A DNA stretch of 64,000 bases from Leuctra nigra (GCA_934045905.1 OW203768.1:33261060-33325059), one strand, 5' to 3'; shown: positions 24,450 through 37,580, counted from the first letter of the stretch. Numbers and translations are program-made. The notes: generated from the sequence alone by a model not told the origin.

Positions 24450-27400
24450 AGATATGTTGAGGGATTCAATAACTCTTGAAGCTTTTTACAGATTTGACTG
24501 AAAATTATCAAAACATCTAAAATGTTTGTCTCAATGACCATGCATATAGGTATTTGAAGTTAGTCTGTCAGTAGGTTCCATTTTATTTTCAAAGAATCAA
24601 AAGATTCTATGCAAATTTCAGTTGGCACACCTCTGGGTGGTCTTTTGGTGTGCAGAATTGCAGCTCGATCAAAGAAACGGAGCAACCTGTATGGAAGCAG
24701 AGACGGAATGACATAAAATAAAAGCGAAAAATTACATCGTTCCAAAAGTGTCGCAGGAGGCTCAAGTACAGAGAATTAGCAATTTAAAAGTAGTGTATTA
24801 AAAAAGTAGTATTTAAAAGTGCACTATATTTGCACTCCACGCTCTAGTGAGTAGTGAGTATATAGGTGTGTGGGTACGCAGTAGGTACACATCAACTGCC
24901 AAAACAAACCATTTGATATTAATAAAATTAATATTTTTTAATAAACCGTCCGTGTACTCACAGGTGCAAAAATCCCCAAATACCATTTTTTTTTTTTTTA
25001 CACTACATAAAATATATAAGTAATAATTTAGTAGTAAGAAAGAGAATGTATAAACTTATCTATGCAAACTACAATAACAACTTTTATGATTTATATGTAA
25101 CCAAAGATTGATTGATTGCACAATTTGTATTTATCAATACTTAACATTTTGAATGATAAATTATTTTGTTAATAAGATACCTACATTTTTAATGCTAGCG
25201 ACTTGGCCCCTGCACAAGCCTGCCAAATGATAAGTTGGCCCTGTGTGAAACATGCATCAGCAGCGAATACGTCTAAATCGCTGCATGCATCAATATAATT
25301 CTCCCATCACTTGCGCATTGAACTTCTGAGACGCGTGTTAAATATCGCGGGCAATTTGTCATCGCTTCTTCATTCGGAAAAGCTGTCCACATCCCGACGA
25401 GCCAATTTATTGTGAGTGATCACTTTGCGTGTGTATTGACAACTGCTATTTGTTTCACTTTCAATGAGTGACGGAGAAGGTACCGTGACATTTGCATGTG
25501 GGACAGAATGCGATGTTTTTTAGACGGAACCAAATGTATATATCAATTGATTTCATATTGAATTTATATTATGATATTTTTCAATAATTTTAATATAAAT
25601 TGTAGAAGTATTTAGTATTAGTATTAGTATTTTACCCATTAAGTACCCATTAGTATTTAGTAAAGTATATATTTATCTTTGATTTGTAAATATAGTTCTT
25701 AGTACTTACAATTATTATTTTCCCGTACTGATAAGGATTTTTTTTAAAGTATACATTAATTATATGAAAACCGACCTAAAAGATAATATAAATTAAATTC
25801 AAAATTTATATTTATACGACAATATATACGACAATTATTAGGTTATTCCCAACAAAGCCTAAATGAAAATTCACTTGAAAAAAACATTTTCCTCGCCAAT
25901 ATAAAAAGTCAAAATCGATTAAACTCTCCCAAAGAGGTACATTTACTTTCACTCTCTCAATAGGAATACATTTCTCCCGTCATAAATCACAAATTCCCAT
26001 AAAACACCTTCCAAAAGATTAATGTCTTCATCAAGGCACGATATCATTTTAAACACTCTATGAAAAAGACCCAAGACTAAAACTAAATATACCATAAATT
26101 ATCAAAGCCATAAAAATGTACTAAATAAATTACAAAGACATTATTATACTCTCGTCGTCAGCTTCTAATCTTACACTCCTAATTGTGATGTATAAAAAAG
26201 TTTCGATGTTTTTTTACCAGCACGTGTTACAAACAGCACCCCCACAGTGACACAGATTTCGCCCAATTGTATTGTCTAAACTAGAAAATCAGAGGAAACG
26301 CAGCCAATTCTTTCGAGGGCATTTAATAATAGTTACAGTTTAACAGCGACGTCTGGTATCATGCCAGAAGTACATGTCTAGGAATGCGGTAGTCGAGATA
26401 CAAAACTTTATGAGAAGAAAAGAGACGAAAAAGAATCTACAAGGTGAAGATTATTTTTATTCACGTAACAAGCGATAAATTTCATGGTTCATCGGTATTT
26501 ATAAAACTTAAAATAGGTTTTAGCTGATCGAGATCTAGTTCTGAAGTTCAGGACACGTCATAGAGCTTTAATAGAAAGCTTTTATTTCTGTTTGAAAGCT
26601 ACACTTGGAAAATGAGTTTATATTTGAATCAAGAGAGATACGGAATATAATTAGCTCAGCTCTTCGCTTGTAAAAGTATTATGTTTCTTTTGGGTATTGT
26701 ATTTATGTGCATTTACACTTTTATAAGTTTCCAAAAAGTAAAACAATTGTTTAACTTTTTTTGTTTAACTTTTGTCTTTTTTGTCCCTTCGCTGATGGCA
26801 GTAATTTAAGAAATGTGTAGCTTGAAATTTTTAAGAAGCAATGTTGAGATTGTAATACATTTTTCACTATTAAATTAATAAATTACAAAAATTTGTTTCC
26901 ACTATTCAAAATTCTTTGTCACCTAACTCATTATGACTTTTCTTGAATTAAAAACACACGATGTTCGTTTTTTTTCATGTGAAAGCTTTCAAGTCAGCTC
27001 CCGCAGATTTAGAAGAGTGAACTCGATTCAGATTCTTTGCAACATAAAGCAGAATTACGTTTTAAACTTTAGATGCGCATTATAAAGTGCATCGCATCGC
27101 ATTGATTGGATGGAATACGTTGCAATATCTATAAACATGTATTTTATTATAGTGAAAAAAAGATCAAAGAAGACAACAACAAAATAAATTTTGAACTGTG
27201 CATTACAGAGCCCGTTGGAAAAGATTGCGCTACGTCGCCAATTCCACATGGGAAAAGGCAGAAGAGAAATTATAAGAATACATTTTGAACTTCAACTTAT
27301 ACTTAGTGAAAGCATGTTTAAAATAAAATCACAGCGTTTTCGACATCAACAACTAAAGTGTCGACTAGCGTAACCCTTGCTTGCGTCTGGAACACCACAA

Positions 27401-28005
27401 GGGAGAGAAGGCCAAGAGACGGACGGATTCACTCGTTAATTAGCTGACGGTATGATTAGCTGATTATTCTAAGCGATGAACCCGTCTGACATCTGGCACC
27501 TCATCGCCTCCGACAGATTATAACACCTTCATTGTTCGCCCCTTCATCTTAAAGAACACACACAGACTGTTGAGACGTCGCTTCGCTGTACCACTGTCAA
27601 GAGGATTCGAGAATAACTATTCATTTCTTAGTCTACTGAACCTGAATCCGGTTGAGCTTCTTCGCTACTAAGTGAACTTAGGAGCTGTTAAACATGTCAC
27701 ACCCACAATAATGGAGCACTTTATGTAGATTTCATGCCCAATGCCAGAGTTGTCAGATTATTTGACACTGGATTAACTTTAAGCTGTAAAAAAGCATCTT
27801 AATGGAGCCCATTTATGTAGAATCTAATCACCTTCTCTATGATAGGATGATATAGGTATTCTTGTACAGAATCATGTACAAATAATTTCTAAATATCGAT
27901 ATACTTGCAAAATTGTGTCCTATTTTATAAGTTTTGATGTTTGTTTTGATTTGAAGTGAAATTTATTTTGAAGTTGGCTCGACGAACCTGATACGTCCAT
28001 ATTCC
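24450..28005. other. No gene recognised
   Basis: Long AT-rich stretch. Two blocks stand out for balanced composition: about 25230-25480, and about 27400-27560 with several TAATTAG/TGATTAG homeodomain-type sites. They may be regulatory, but the sequence alone does not prove it. Confidence 0.35.
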
Positions 28006-28011
28006 ACCATA

Positions 28012-28315
28012 CAATTCAAATTAGACAATTTCAATACGCAATAGACGATTCCTAAAAGTATCTGAGTGGTTCTGGTTTCTGAAATAATTCGCATGCAGTT
28101 TGATTTCCAGATATATTGTAGTGTGTAACTCATTGTTGACACACTACATTAGGTAGGTGGAAATCAAACAGCAAGTGATATTTTATTAGAAACCAGAGCC
28201 ACTCAGATACTTTTTAGTTTTTATGGAATCGGTTATTATTGGAATTCAGAGTTTCACTCAAAACAAAATTTCATTGGTGAGAATTTCAAATTGTCCAATT
28301 TTAATTTTATACTCG
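28012..28315. mobile_element. Foldback MITE-D
   Basis: The left arm contains AAAAGTATCTGAGTGG and TTTGATTTCC, and ends in TTGTAGTGTGT. The right arm gives the reverse complements, with a short spacer around 28125. The outer ends both include ATTxGACAATTT. It is non-coding. Confidence 0.6.
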
Positions 28316-28319
28316 TTCT

Positions 28320-29560
28320 ATCCATATGGATAACACCAGAAATTTTAAGATACTTAAGAAATCTCAGGTTTGAGCCCCGGCTCAGTCGGATATTTTTAAC
28401 TTCGCACATTCCTTCCTCATCCTGACTTCACTAAGTTAAACCCAATGTCCCTTTTTATATATTTTGAATAAACGTGGTACAATTTTTAAAAAATTATCAA
28501 AGTAAAATGTTTGAGATTTAATTTCCATCCAAAGTTTACCGTAATGAAATTATTCTACAAGATGTAAGGAGGTGAACGCTTGAATTCACAACTTCTTTGC
28601 TCTTCAGTTGTGAATTCGCGCGCCCTTGCAGCTGAAACAACCCCTGGTTGTTCCGCCATCTTTCAACCCCTTCTCAAACAGATTCCACGTCCCTCAAGTA
28701 GACGGGCTGGAATGAAAAGTCAACATTCAACAATAGGATGATTACACTTCAAAACATTATGCACATTTCTGTCTGTGGGAATGAGTTGTTGTGGAAAGTG
28801 ATTTTTTTTCTTCAAGGAAATGGAATATATTTGTTATTTGAAAGTGGTGAGACTAACTTTAGTCGTCCAATTTTTTTTTTTTAAAAGCCTGTTTGTGTGC
28901 CCAATTGATCTTAGGGCAGTAAGTCGACCTTACAAATTCAGAGAAAGCACCAGAAAATAAGTTTTTCTCAAGAAACTTTCAGAAACGTATTCTTCATTCT
29001 TCGGAATGAGATGGAGAGAAATGCTCCAGGATAGCTGATCTAAATTACCAGTTTCATTATTCAATTATACTTTGTTATTGTTCCTTCAGTTTTGTGACTC
29101 TTAGCTTTTCTCCAGAATAATCTACTCCTCTAGCACTTTTCTGTAAAAGATCAGTTGATTAGATTAATGATTGGGTATGATCATGAGCACTAACAGAATG
29201 ACTGGGGGAGAAACATGGAACAAGAATATTGAGCCCCCCCCCTCCCCCCCCCCGTTACTAAGTCACATCGACACTTCAAAACATATAACAAATTACATAC
29301 TCAAAAACCAATTTTTATGAGGAAATGGCATAGTAAACGAGTTTCACAGTAAAATATCTGTATCTAAACAGAATTGGTTTTCCACACGAAAAAGCACAGT
29401 TTACTAGGATAAGCTTTGAAGTTATCGAAAGTCTACTTTGTAAAGCTCAAACAAACAGTTTTACGACATCAAAGGAACATTTAACTAATGTCGTAACGGG
29501 GCCTTTTTATGTGTATCTATTTCCTCCCTCATGGTGCACAGAACTATTTGATCATCTAAA
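28320..29560. other. No gene recognised
   Basis: A lone B-box-like phrase (CAGGTTTGAGCCCCGG) at about 28367 suggests another SINE remnant. A C-rich run lies at about 29234-29254. Confidence 0.35.
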
Positions 29561-29570
29561 GAATCAATTA

Positions 29571-29690
29571 CCCCCCCCCCCCCTCCCCCACACATGACAT
29601 GGCCCTGTCTGGCTCGTTGCGATTGCAGTGACACGAGGTAGTCGACCTGATGCTGTGAGGTGTGGTCACCCCCCCCCCCCCCCCTTCCGC
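29571..29690. repeat. Poly-C tracts
   Basis: Two long C runs (about 29571-29589 and 29670-29684) flank a short unique stretch. The open frame across them is glycine/proline-rich only because of the runs. Confidence 0.7.
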
Positions 29691-29743
29691 CAAGCTGACC
29701 CACCCACTGCACCGTCACATGACCAACCTGTTGCTCCCTATCA

Positions 29744-29770
29744 TGACGTCACCCCACAGCTATGACGTCA
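29744..29770. promoter_or_regulatory. Pair of perfect CRE palindromes
   Basis: TGACGTCA occurs at 29744-29751 and again at 29763-29770. This is the known CREB/ATF site; two copies 19 bases apart are unlikely by chance. No promoter is visible beside them. Confidence 0.45.
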
Positions 29771-29779
29771 CAAGGCGAC

Positions 29780-30470
29780 TGTCAATTCCAATGAGCGTTT
29801 TCTTCGGGGGGTGAAACACGATTCACCTTTCCCTCAGAGAAAATACCCCCAATGACTCGCATATCGTTTCTTAGAAATCAAGTCAATACTTGAAATCTTG
29901 ATTAAAATATTTGTATAATACAGTGATGCAACAAGCTATTTTCTTCATGTAACACAACTTTCAAACTAAATATCACGAGATGACAATAGAAGCTACAGAA
30001 TGGCTCAATTTATTGGGACGTTTATGTGATTAACAAAGTTTACTTGGAAATTCAGTAGGTAAATCTGAATCTTCGACATTACATCCACACATAAATACCT
30101 AAATAACTCCAATCATTCTCTTGCATAGATAATTCCTCATTTAGTTGTCAAGTGATGAACATGTACCCACTTTTAGTTTATTGCACTTGCTAGTTAATTT
30201 TCTTGCTACATCAAAATATACTGTCATAATAATAATTCACAAATAATATTTCAACCCCAATAATAGTAACTTTTGAGAAACTTATATCGTCTTAGACATG
30301 TTGAATCTCGATGTGTTCTTCTCACAATATTTGGACATAATAATTGGTCTGAATACCAAATCAAAAATACATTATATTTAAGATGTTATGAAGATATAAT
30401 TGATTTACGAACTTAATTGTCAAGAATAACAACAATGGTGTCATTAATCCCCCCCATCCCTTCAAAAATC
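29780..30470. other. No gene recognised
   Basis: AT-rich DNA without recognisable repeats. Confidence 0.35.
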
Positions 30471-30471
30471 T

Positions 30472-30746
30472 TTGCAAAAATAAACAATATACCTAACTGT
30501 TCCACAAAAGAGATTGTAAAAAACTCAAAATTTGACCTGAATTTGTGACAGTCCCAGCTCCTTTATCCCCCTTTATCTGTGGACCAAATGGAGCCAACTG
30601 TAATTCACCTGCCAAACATAAAAATAAACAAAATTGTTCCACGAAATAGCTGTAAAAATTGAAACTCCGAGCTGAATAGTGACAGGTCCAGCGCCCGCCC
30701 TGCCTGGACCAACTAACTCCAGCCGCCTGATTGGCTGTCAATAGAA
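30472..30746. repeat. 137-bp tandem duplication
   Basis: GTTCCACAAAAGAGATTGTAA at 30499 recurs as GTTCCACGAAATAGCTGTAA at 30636. Downstream, GACAGTCCCAGCTCC matches GACAGGTCCAGCGCC. The two units have diverged. The 149-codon minus-strand frame across it has no support. Confidence 0.55.
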
Positions 30747-31330
30747 CACATGTGACATTGACAGAGGTCTGAGAATCACTCGAGCAGTCCGCTAAATCCT
30801 TTGAGCACCGTAATGTGCACGGAAACCCACCCGTCCGGAAACTAGAATCCAACAGGGTGGAAAACAAAATTTTGAGTTTGGGCGCCACATGGCTTTTGCA
30901 AGACAAACAAAACCAATCGGTAACGTCCAGACTTCTTTTCAATATAAAATAAGATATATTATTTTTAAGTAGACGTGTTTGTAAATGTTCTGGGAATTGT
31001 GCAGGTTTTTTGATATTTTGCCAGGTGTAATAATTGAGCTAGATTTTTAGTCTGAGCTTTTTCTAAGAAAGCAGTGATTTCGGTCGGATGGTAAAGTGAG
31101 ATATTTGCTGGGTAGAAAAACCCTTTTGATGTCTAATAGTGCACCAAACAGTGAGCCTGCTCCATTACTAAAGATAATGGGAGTCTAATCACCATTGCAA
31201 TAGTCCCTAATCGTCTTCTGGGTGGCAAATGCCAGGGGCCCTTGTCATTAGGGGGCACAGCACTACGAATATGATATGGAAATGTAATACATTTTTATTG
31301 TATTTTCAGATTTGTTGTTTGTGTTAAACA

Positions 31331-31440
31331 GGCCCCATATTCTTCACCAAACCGAAAATCATTTCGGTCGGATATTATTTCAGAACAATGCTATCCTTAT
31401 GGCCGTGAAATGATTTCGTTTTCGTTATAGAATAAGGGGT
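31331..31440. mobile_element. MITE-E copy 1, host of the hAT insertion
   Basis: Ends GGCCCCATATTCTT and, reversed, CCCCTTATTCTATAACG. The interior has ATCATTTCGG facing GAAATGATTTCG. Sister copies lie at 36490-36568 and 55008-55130. Confidence 0.6.
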
Positions 31441-31445
31441 CCTAT

Positions 31446-32442
31446 CAGGGGCGTGCGGTGCAGGGTATGCAAGGTAAGCAGTGCGTACCCACTTATTCTG
31501 AGCTGTTAGTATTTCTTTAAAAATAAAATTAATAATTTTTAAATGTCATTTGAACGTTTTTTTTTTATAATTGTTGCTCTCCTGCAGTAAAAGTATTCTT
31601 TTTGCCATCATCATAGTTACGTCACAAACGTACTCGTACGCGCGCTCAGCGTCGATGTTTTTCAAGGGTAGGTATAGTGGAGTAAGCACGGAGGAACCCT
31701 GCGTTCGCTCGGATACGAAAGCGCGCGTTCGTCCCGAGACGAACGGTTGTCTCTTGTCCTTTTTGACCATTGCGCCATAAGCCTGTGTTGCATGCAACTC
31801 AAGTGGTCGAAACGCTGTGACTCTGGATGCGTTTGCCTGCTAAACCACCCCATGCAGAGGGCGCACCCAAAACTCAGACTTGCAGCATAGCTTTTCAAAC
31901 ACATGTGTTGTGAGTCAGTCGTGCACCAACTTGTCAAGTCTTTAGGTTTTAGTTTTTTTTGTATCCATACAGCCCTCACAATACCTACTCAACCCACACA
32001 GTACCATACAAAATACCCTCACAATACCCATACAGATTGTTTATCAGTGATATTCTCTCAATTTTCTTCAATTATACAAATAAAATGACTATTGAATAAA
32101 CAGTAACGGATCTACGGAGAGAACTTTCATTGAAATAGGATACTATCATACTGGTGAGTATATAAACTTTCATGTATTATGTAACAAAACCTGGGTTAAT
32201 TGGGGCGCAGTTCAGTTTTCAGTGATTTTTTTAACATTATGTCATAATCGCATCTACGAAAAAGATGAGTCTAAACCGCGTAAAAATGCACCAAATGCAA
32301 TTGCGAAATAGACAAATTTTCCGGGCCTACGCGGCCCGGACCCGCGGATGACTGGGGGGGCCCTCCCCCCAGACCCCCCATTGATGTCTTGTGAAACACT
32401 ACTTTCTGCGAACCCACTAAAAAAATCCACCGCACGCCACTG
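31446..32442. mobile_element. Non-autonomous hAT transposon with 8-bp target duplication
   Basis: It is 997 bp. The inverted ends are CAGGGGCGTGCGGTG and (reversed) CAGTGGCGTGCGGTG, 14 of 15 bases identical. A perfect 8-bp direct repeat GGTCCTAT flanks it (31438-31445 and 32443-32450). End motif and duplication length are diagnostic of the hAT superfamily. No transposase frame is present, so it would need a helper. A GC-rich palindromic block sits close to the right end (about 32322-32380). Frames inside it are accidental. Confidence 0.88.
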
Positions 32443-32867
32443 GGTCCTATTGTCGATTTCACGAAGACCTCATGCCAATGCTCTGCAGAAGTTGATCATA
32501 GATATTTGCGGATGTCAGTCCTCAACACCACAAGACCGTGAGCTAATAATCTTATGGACGGAATCCAGTAGACTCTGGGCACTGGCTTCGATAAATCTAG
32601 ACATTATTTTGAGCATGAGGCTGAAAGTAGTGAAGTTGTGAGTTGTGACAAGTAATGTGACCGTCGGTAATTAAAAAATTGTTATTTTAGTATTTGTCTA
32701 ACTTACATCTGCTTTAATTGTTCCAACATTACATTTTCCAACAGCTACGTGTCAAATTTCGCTGGCCATGCTGACCACTGTCTCTTTTAAGAGGATTACC
32801 AATTAAATATTGCCTCTACATTACTGAAGACAAGCTTTTTAGATTTTATATGTCAAATATCACTGTC

Positions 32868-33067
32868 NNNNNNNNNNNNNNNNNNNNNNNNNNNNNNNNN
32901 NNNNNNNNNNNNNNNNNNNNNNNNNNNNNNNNNNNNNNNNNNNNNNNNNNNNNNNNNNNNNNNNNNNNNNNNNNNNNNNNNNNNNNNNNNNNNNNNNNNN
33001 NNNNNNNNNNNNNNNNNNNNNNNNNNNNNNNNNNNNNNNNNNNNNNNNNNNNNNNNNNNNNNNNNNN
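32868..33067. other. Assembly gap (200 N)
   Basis: Exactly 200 N bases, a common placeholder for a gap of unknown size. Reading frames drawn across it are meaningless. Confidence 0.99.
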
Positions 33068-33409
33068 AAAACATCTAGTGGAGCGGTCGCTCCACCCAGC
33101 CAAGTCGTACCGTACACTCACACTCACTCAACATACCGTAAATGCCTAATAAACTGAGGAGCAGACCAACCACTTTTACTGTAAGCAACAACATGGCATT
33201 TTCGGCCTACTGGATCTTAAAATTGGAAAATCTCACATTGTTGCAAAATATCTTAATTTCGAGCTATGGCCCACCCCACCCCATATACCGAATTTGGGAA
33301 CAATAGGGTATGTCATTTTCGTGCTAGAGGGCCGTGAAATATGTAAAATTACACCACTTTCTGATTCTGAAGATGATGATTCTGATGATATCAGGAAACA
33401 CTGTTGACA

Positions 33410-33870
33410 GCGCCACAGCCTAAACGGCTGAGCCGATCGACCTGAAATTTTTACCATATATGCACTTTTGGCGTCTGATGATACCTTGTCCTTACGAATT
33501 TTTTGTGCCACCATTTTGAAACCGGAAGTGACGTCATATCTTAAAAACTGATGGACCAATTGGGACGAAACTAGCGCCAAACGATTCGGATGGTCTTCTC
33601 AATGAAATATCAATAGTCAAAATAGAAATGTACTTTTACCGAAACCGGAAATGACGTCATAAAAATGCCAAATTTGAATGAAATCATCTCTTATAACAAT
33701 AACTACATATTCAGAAGGCTTATAATGTTACATAGCATTTAAAGACACAAATTTTAGGTGGCAGTGAAGTCAGCCGCCATTTTGAAAACCGGAAGTGATG
33801 CCATAACTCGAGAACGGCTGGACCGATTGGAACGAAACTTGCGCTATACTTTATAGCATATCATTTATGG
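33410..33870. repeat. Degenerate repeats of ACCGGAAGTGACGTCATA and GGACCGATTGGGACGAAAC
   Basis: Near 33524-33577 and again near 33780-33842, ACCGGAAGTGAxGxCATA is followed by a GGACCxATTGGxACGAAACTxGCGC phrase. A shorter form lies near 33643. It looks like a partial copy of an unclassified dispersed repeat built from tandem modules. Confidence 0.5.
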
Positions 33871-34005
33871 CATATACATAGTAACAAGCACAACTTTTCT
33901 TAGCAACCAAATCAAAAAGGCGTATTTTTTTAAAGGAATTATAGTCTTTGGTTCCACAATATATGCTACAAATTGTAAGAATAAACTGAAAAAAGGAATG
34001 ATATC

Positions 34006-34375
34006 CCATAAAAAACACTCCGTGTAAAAATACCAGCCAAGTCTCTTCAACTAAAAAAAAAATAGAAGAAATCTAAAAATTCAGCACTGAAAAGTAGTGA
34101 TATCAAAAAAAGGCCAAGTCAAAACTTTTAAAAATTACTTGGCGCATCGTTTTTCTATGGGATTATAGATATATTTTATGTATAGATGAGTATATTTGAT
34201 TACCGACCTACTTCTATACTATTTATATGCACGATGCGCCAAGTAATTTTTAAAAGTTTTGACTTGGCCTTTTTTTGATATCACTACTTTTCAGTGCTGA
34301 ATTTTTAGATTTCTTCTATTTTTTTTTTAGTTGAAGAGACTTGGCTGGTATTTTTACACGGAGTGTTTTTTATGG
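34006..34375. repeat. Inverted repeat with identical 145-bp arms
   Basis: Arms 34006-34150 and 34231-34375 are exact reverse complements by eye, including a run of ten A/T. They enclose an 80-base spacer. The outer ends read CCATAAAAAACACTCC. The target duplication is unclear. It is either a recently moved foldback MITE or a locus producing hairpin RNA. Confidence 0.85.
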
Positions 34376-34379
34376 TATA

Positions 34380-35225
34380 ATATAAGCCAAAAGCATAAAC
34401 GAACCAGGAATAAAGAAGGTACATATCTAACACTATAAACTCCTTTACTAGGATATTTTGCATGCAACCTTATTACTAAACATAAATCAATTTTCCGATG
34501 AAACCAATTGACCGAACTTGCTAGAAATCCTTATGTCACCAATCAGGATAGTAATGAATGTTTTGTGAACAAATGGTCATAATCCTTTACTTTTTTTACC
34601 AGTATGGCGAAACGTAAAAAAAAACTGAGAGTCGAGCAATTAGAGTAAAGTGGAGAGGCTCGCTACGCTCTCTCAATGAGTTTATACAGCTTTTAAGGTT
34701 GTCAAAATTCAGGCACACCCAATGAGCATTTGCCTTGATTAATCAGGAAGGTACCGCAAGCCGCAACGTGCACGGGTCTTCAAAGCAGTTGCCTGAAGCC
34801 TGAGCCAACTTAATCCGCTCAGGATGGAAAAGAAAAGGGAAATTAAGTTGTCAAGTAACGAAATGTTGCTTCAAAATTGCAGATAAATGAATAAAATGGG
34901 GACACAAAATATTATTTCATGGATTTTTAACAGTTCAACTATTACACTTTGACACGTTGCTACACTTGTAAGATTCTATTTATTTTGGCGATGTTGTAAA
35001 TGAGTCAAAGGAGCAGTGATAGACTTCGACCTCTGCTCATCCTGGCACTTCACCAATAATTCAACATTAAGAGTCGACAGGACTCGCAGAAATGTTCGAT
35101 TCGGATGTGAAAAAATCCTAGAAATGCATGAAAATGCATTAGCTCTGGGTTTTACGTGACATTTGTGACATTTAATCGTGTGTTGCATGTTGCGTATACT
35201 GCTGTGAAGTAAGTTATTTTAATTC
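34380..35225. other. No gene recognised
   Basis: A possible very old SINE remnant lies at 34715-34810 (GAGCATTTGCCTTGATTAAT and GCCTGAGCC). Otherwise ordinary DNA. Confidence 0.35.
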
Positions 35226-35229
35226 AAAT

Positions 35230-35870
35230 ATTGAAAACCACAAAAAAACATAAAAAAAACGGCCCCTATTGTTTTCTTAACGGCTTGACCGATTGTCTAC
35301 AAAATTTAACGCCATAGAGATGTACGTCTCTATTCCCACAAATAAGTGATACGTGATGGAGCCACTTCTGGCAAGATGGCTACTATCAGGTCCACATATT
35401 AATTTGTTTGTTTGTACATTTCGTGTTTCCATAAAGCAGTGAAAAAACAAAATACAAATGAAATTGATATTTAGCTGTAAATTTACTTTCTTGGCCATAA
35501 CAAACAACTATATCAAATATTTGTATTTATATTTATGCAAATGCGCCCTTGATAGCCGCCATTTACCTAGTACCACAAAATCCACCAGAGGTCAGTTGTG
35601 TTCCTTATTTTCTCGAATAGTGATTGAAAAAATAATCATAATGTTTTTTCGCGTTTTGAGGAAGTTCTGGGCAATATATTAGTATTTTTGGCACATCTGC
35701 CCTGAAATGACTAAACAAAAAATAAAACTTTGGCGCCACTACAGAGACACAGATCTACTCTTTATCTACAAAAAAAAAATATAACCTGTGAAAATTTGAA
35801 GACAATCGGTAAAGCCGTTTAGAAAAAAGTAGGGCCGCCTTTTTGTGCTTCATAAAACAAGGATTTCATC
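35230..35870. mobile_element. Decayed foldback element with ACGGC..GACCGATTGTC ends
   Basis: The left side carries ACGGCTTGACCGATTGTCTA and the right side its reverse form, GACAATCGGTAAAGCCGTTT. GCCATAGAGA and TGGCGCCACTACAGAGA also correspond, further in. It is about 640 bp and strongly diverged. Confidence 0.45.
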
Positions 35871-35881
35871 AAGTATTATAG

Positions 35882-35912
35882 GATATATAGGATAGGATAG
35901 GATAGGATATAT
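35882..35912. repeat. GGATA microsatellite
   Basis: Four to five GGATA units flanked by GGATATATA on both sides. Confidence 0.7.
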
Positions 35913-36489
35913 AATCCTTAAAATTATATAAATTTGTTGAAATGATGGGTTCCCCAGATTTGCCTGATGTATTTGCCAAATGCAAATTTTTAATTGCTTC
36001 TGTAAATAATTAAGATCATGATTGGAAACGAGTCCCGAAAGATTAGTGAAATCTCCAATTCGTTTCTAATGAATTTTCAAATCAATCTCGGAATCTCATA
36101 GAAACATTGTTCACCTAATCAGGAAGTAAAACACAGGGCTTTCCCATCAACATTTCACTCCTTCAGATTGCTTTTCATTCAAGCGGACTTCTTTTGTTCT
36201 GAGCTTGGCGCGCCGCGAAGATTTCACTGCTTCCTCGAAACCCGATGACACAACTCACTTTTCTACGACCAATAACAAGAATCATGAACATATCGGCCCG
36301 CTTGATCACAAAGCTCATCCATTCGGAGTATTGCAATTATGATGTAAATAAGACCGCATTACACTTGCCAAGTTCCGCCCGAGAACTAAAGATATTCGAG
36401 TTAGTTACTCCCAAATCTGATTAGTATAAATCTTCAAACTATTTTCCAACGATGTTATGGAGCAAGAATGTTCAGACAGTAACGCTAGG

Positions 36490-36568
36490 GTTTCAGACCA
36501 ATGTTATCCTGAAGGCCGTGAAATGAATTCAGACGAAAATGATTTCGTTTTCATTATAGAATAAGGGC
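36490..36568. mobile_element. MITE-E fragment
   Basis: The right two-thirds of MITE-E (CCAATGTTATCCTGAAGGCC through TTCATTATAGAATAAGGG). The left end is missing. A SINE begins immediately after. Confidence 0.55.
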
Positions 36569-36569
36569 T

Positions 36570-36745
36570 GGATCGATTCTTGCGGCTTTTTTCTTTACCG
36601 AGGGTTTGTGGTTTTCCTCAGACGAGAGGCAAATACAGGGTAGGTTCCCCAGTAATAGACCACGACCGTCTCCTTCCCACCGTTCATTTAAATTTACATA
36701 TTCTACATAAACATCCCAATCTGCATAATCATGCATCCATCACTT
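36570..36745 (+). mobile_element. SINE copy
   Basis: Body blocks TTCCTCAGACGAGAGGCAAA, GGTTCCCCAGTAATAGACCA and CGACCGTCTCCTTCCCACC are intact. The tRNA-like head is degenerate and the tail is lost. Confidence 0.6.
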
Positions 36746-36749
36746 TGAT

Positions 36750-37580
36750 TATGCATTTTTAATCCATAATAAGAATATGCACCATTAAGAATATTTGTTA
36801 CACTTTTAAATAATAATACCAGACATGAATAGATGATGCTCAAACAAAAGAGGAATATTAAAATGTCCAGAAAGGCACGTAAAAATTCCAATACCAAAAT
36901 AATAAAAAAAATGTATCTTCTTTTTCAATCATACTATGTAATTTAGTAAAATCAGATTTGTGTGTAGCTTGTTTCTGATTGTGTAATAAGGACTTGTTCT
37001 GTTCTGAGAATTCTGCAGGCTATTTATCCGCCGAGAGTCTCAAAGAGATTGTAATTTATAAGTCTGTGAACCGCCTCTTGAACCAAGCAAAACCAATCAT
37101 TATAACCAAATAAAACCTTGCATAAAACTTATGTGCTAAACAGAATTCATAAATTATTCAATTGAAGTAGAATCAAATGTATAATTACAAATTAAAACAT
37201 TTTCAAATTGCAGTAAAATCAGGAACTGAAGAGCAAATTGAAATTAGCAGTAATTACTGTCATGTAAACAGACTAGAAACAAGGTCAAAATCAAAGATGG
37301 TGCAGCGAATGACGAATGGTCAAGATTTAATTAGGATCACTTATCAGCGACCAAAATAAATTACCAGGAAAACTTAGGTCAGGAGCAAGGAAAATTACAC
37401 AAGAAAATGTACAATTTGTTGAAACAGTATCTTTATCTGCTTGTTTGTACTATGAATACAGTAATTAGCACTTTTATGCCAGAAGGTGTCAAGTGACGTA
37501 AATGCAGAGGCATTATGAGAAGAATGTTTCAATAGGTTTGCACAAAGCTCGCTGAATGCACCGAAATCTATTAGTACCTG
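36750..37580. other. No gene recognised
   Basis: AT-rich, with no supported coding signal. Confidence 0.35.

Noticed and set aside
32846..33149. Reading frames spanning the N run
   Set aside because: They consist mostly of unknown bases.
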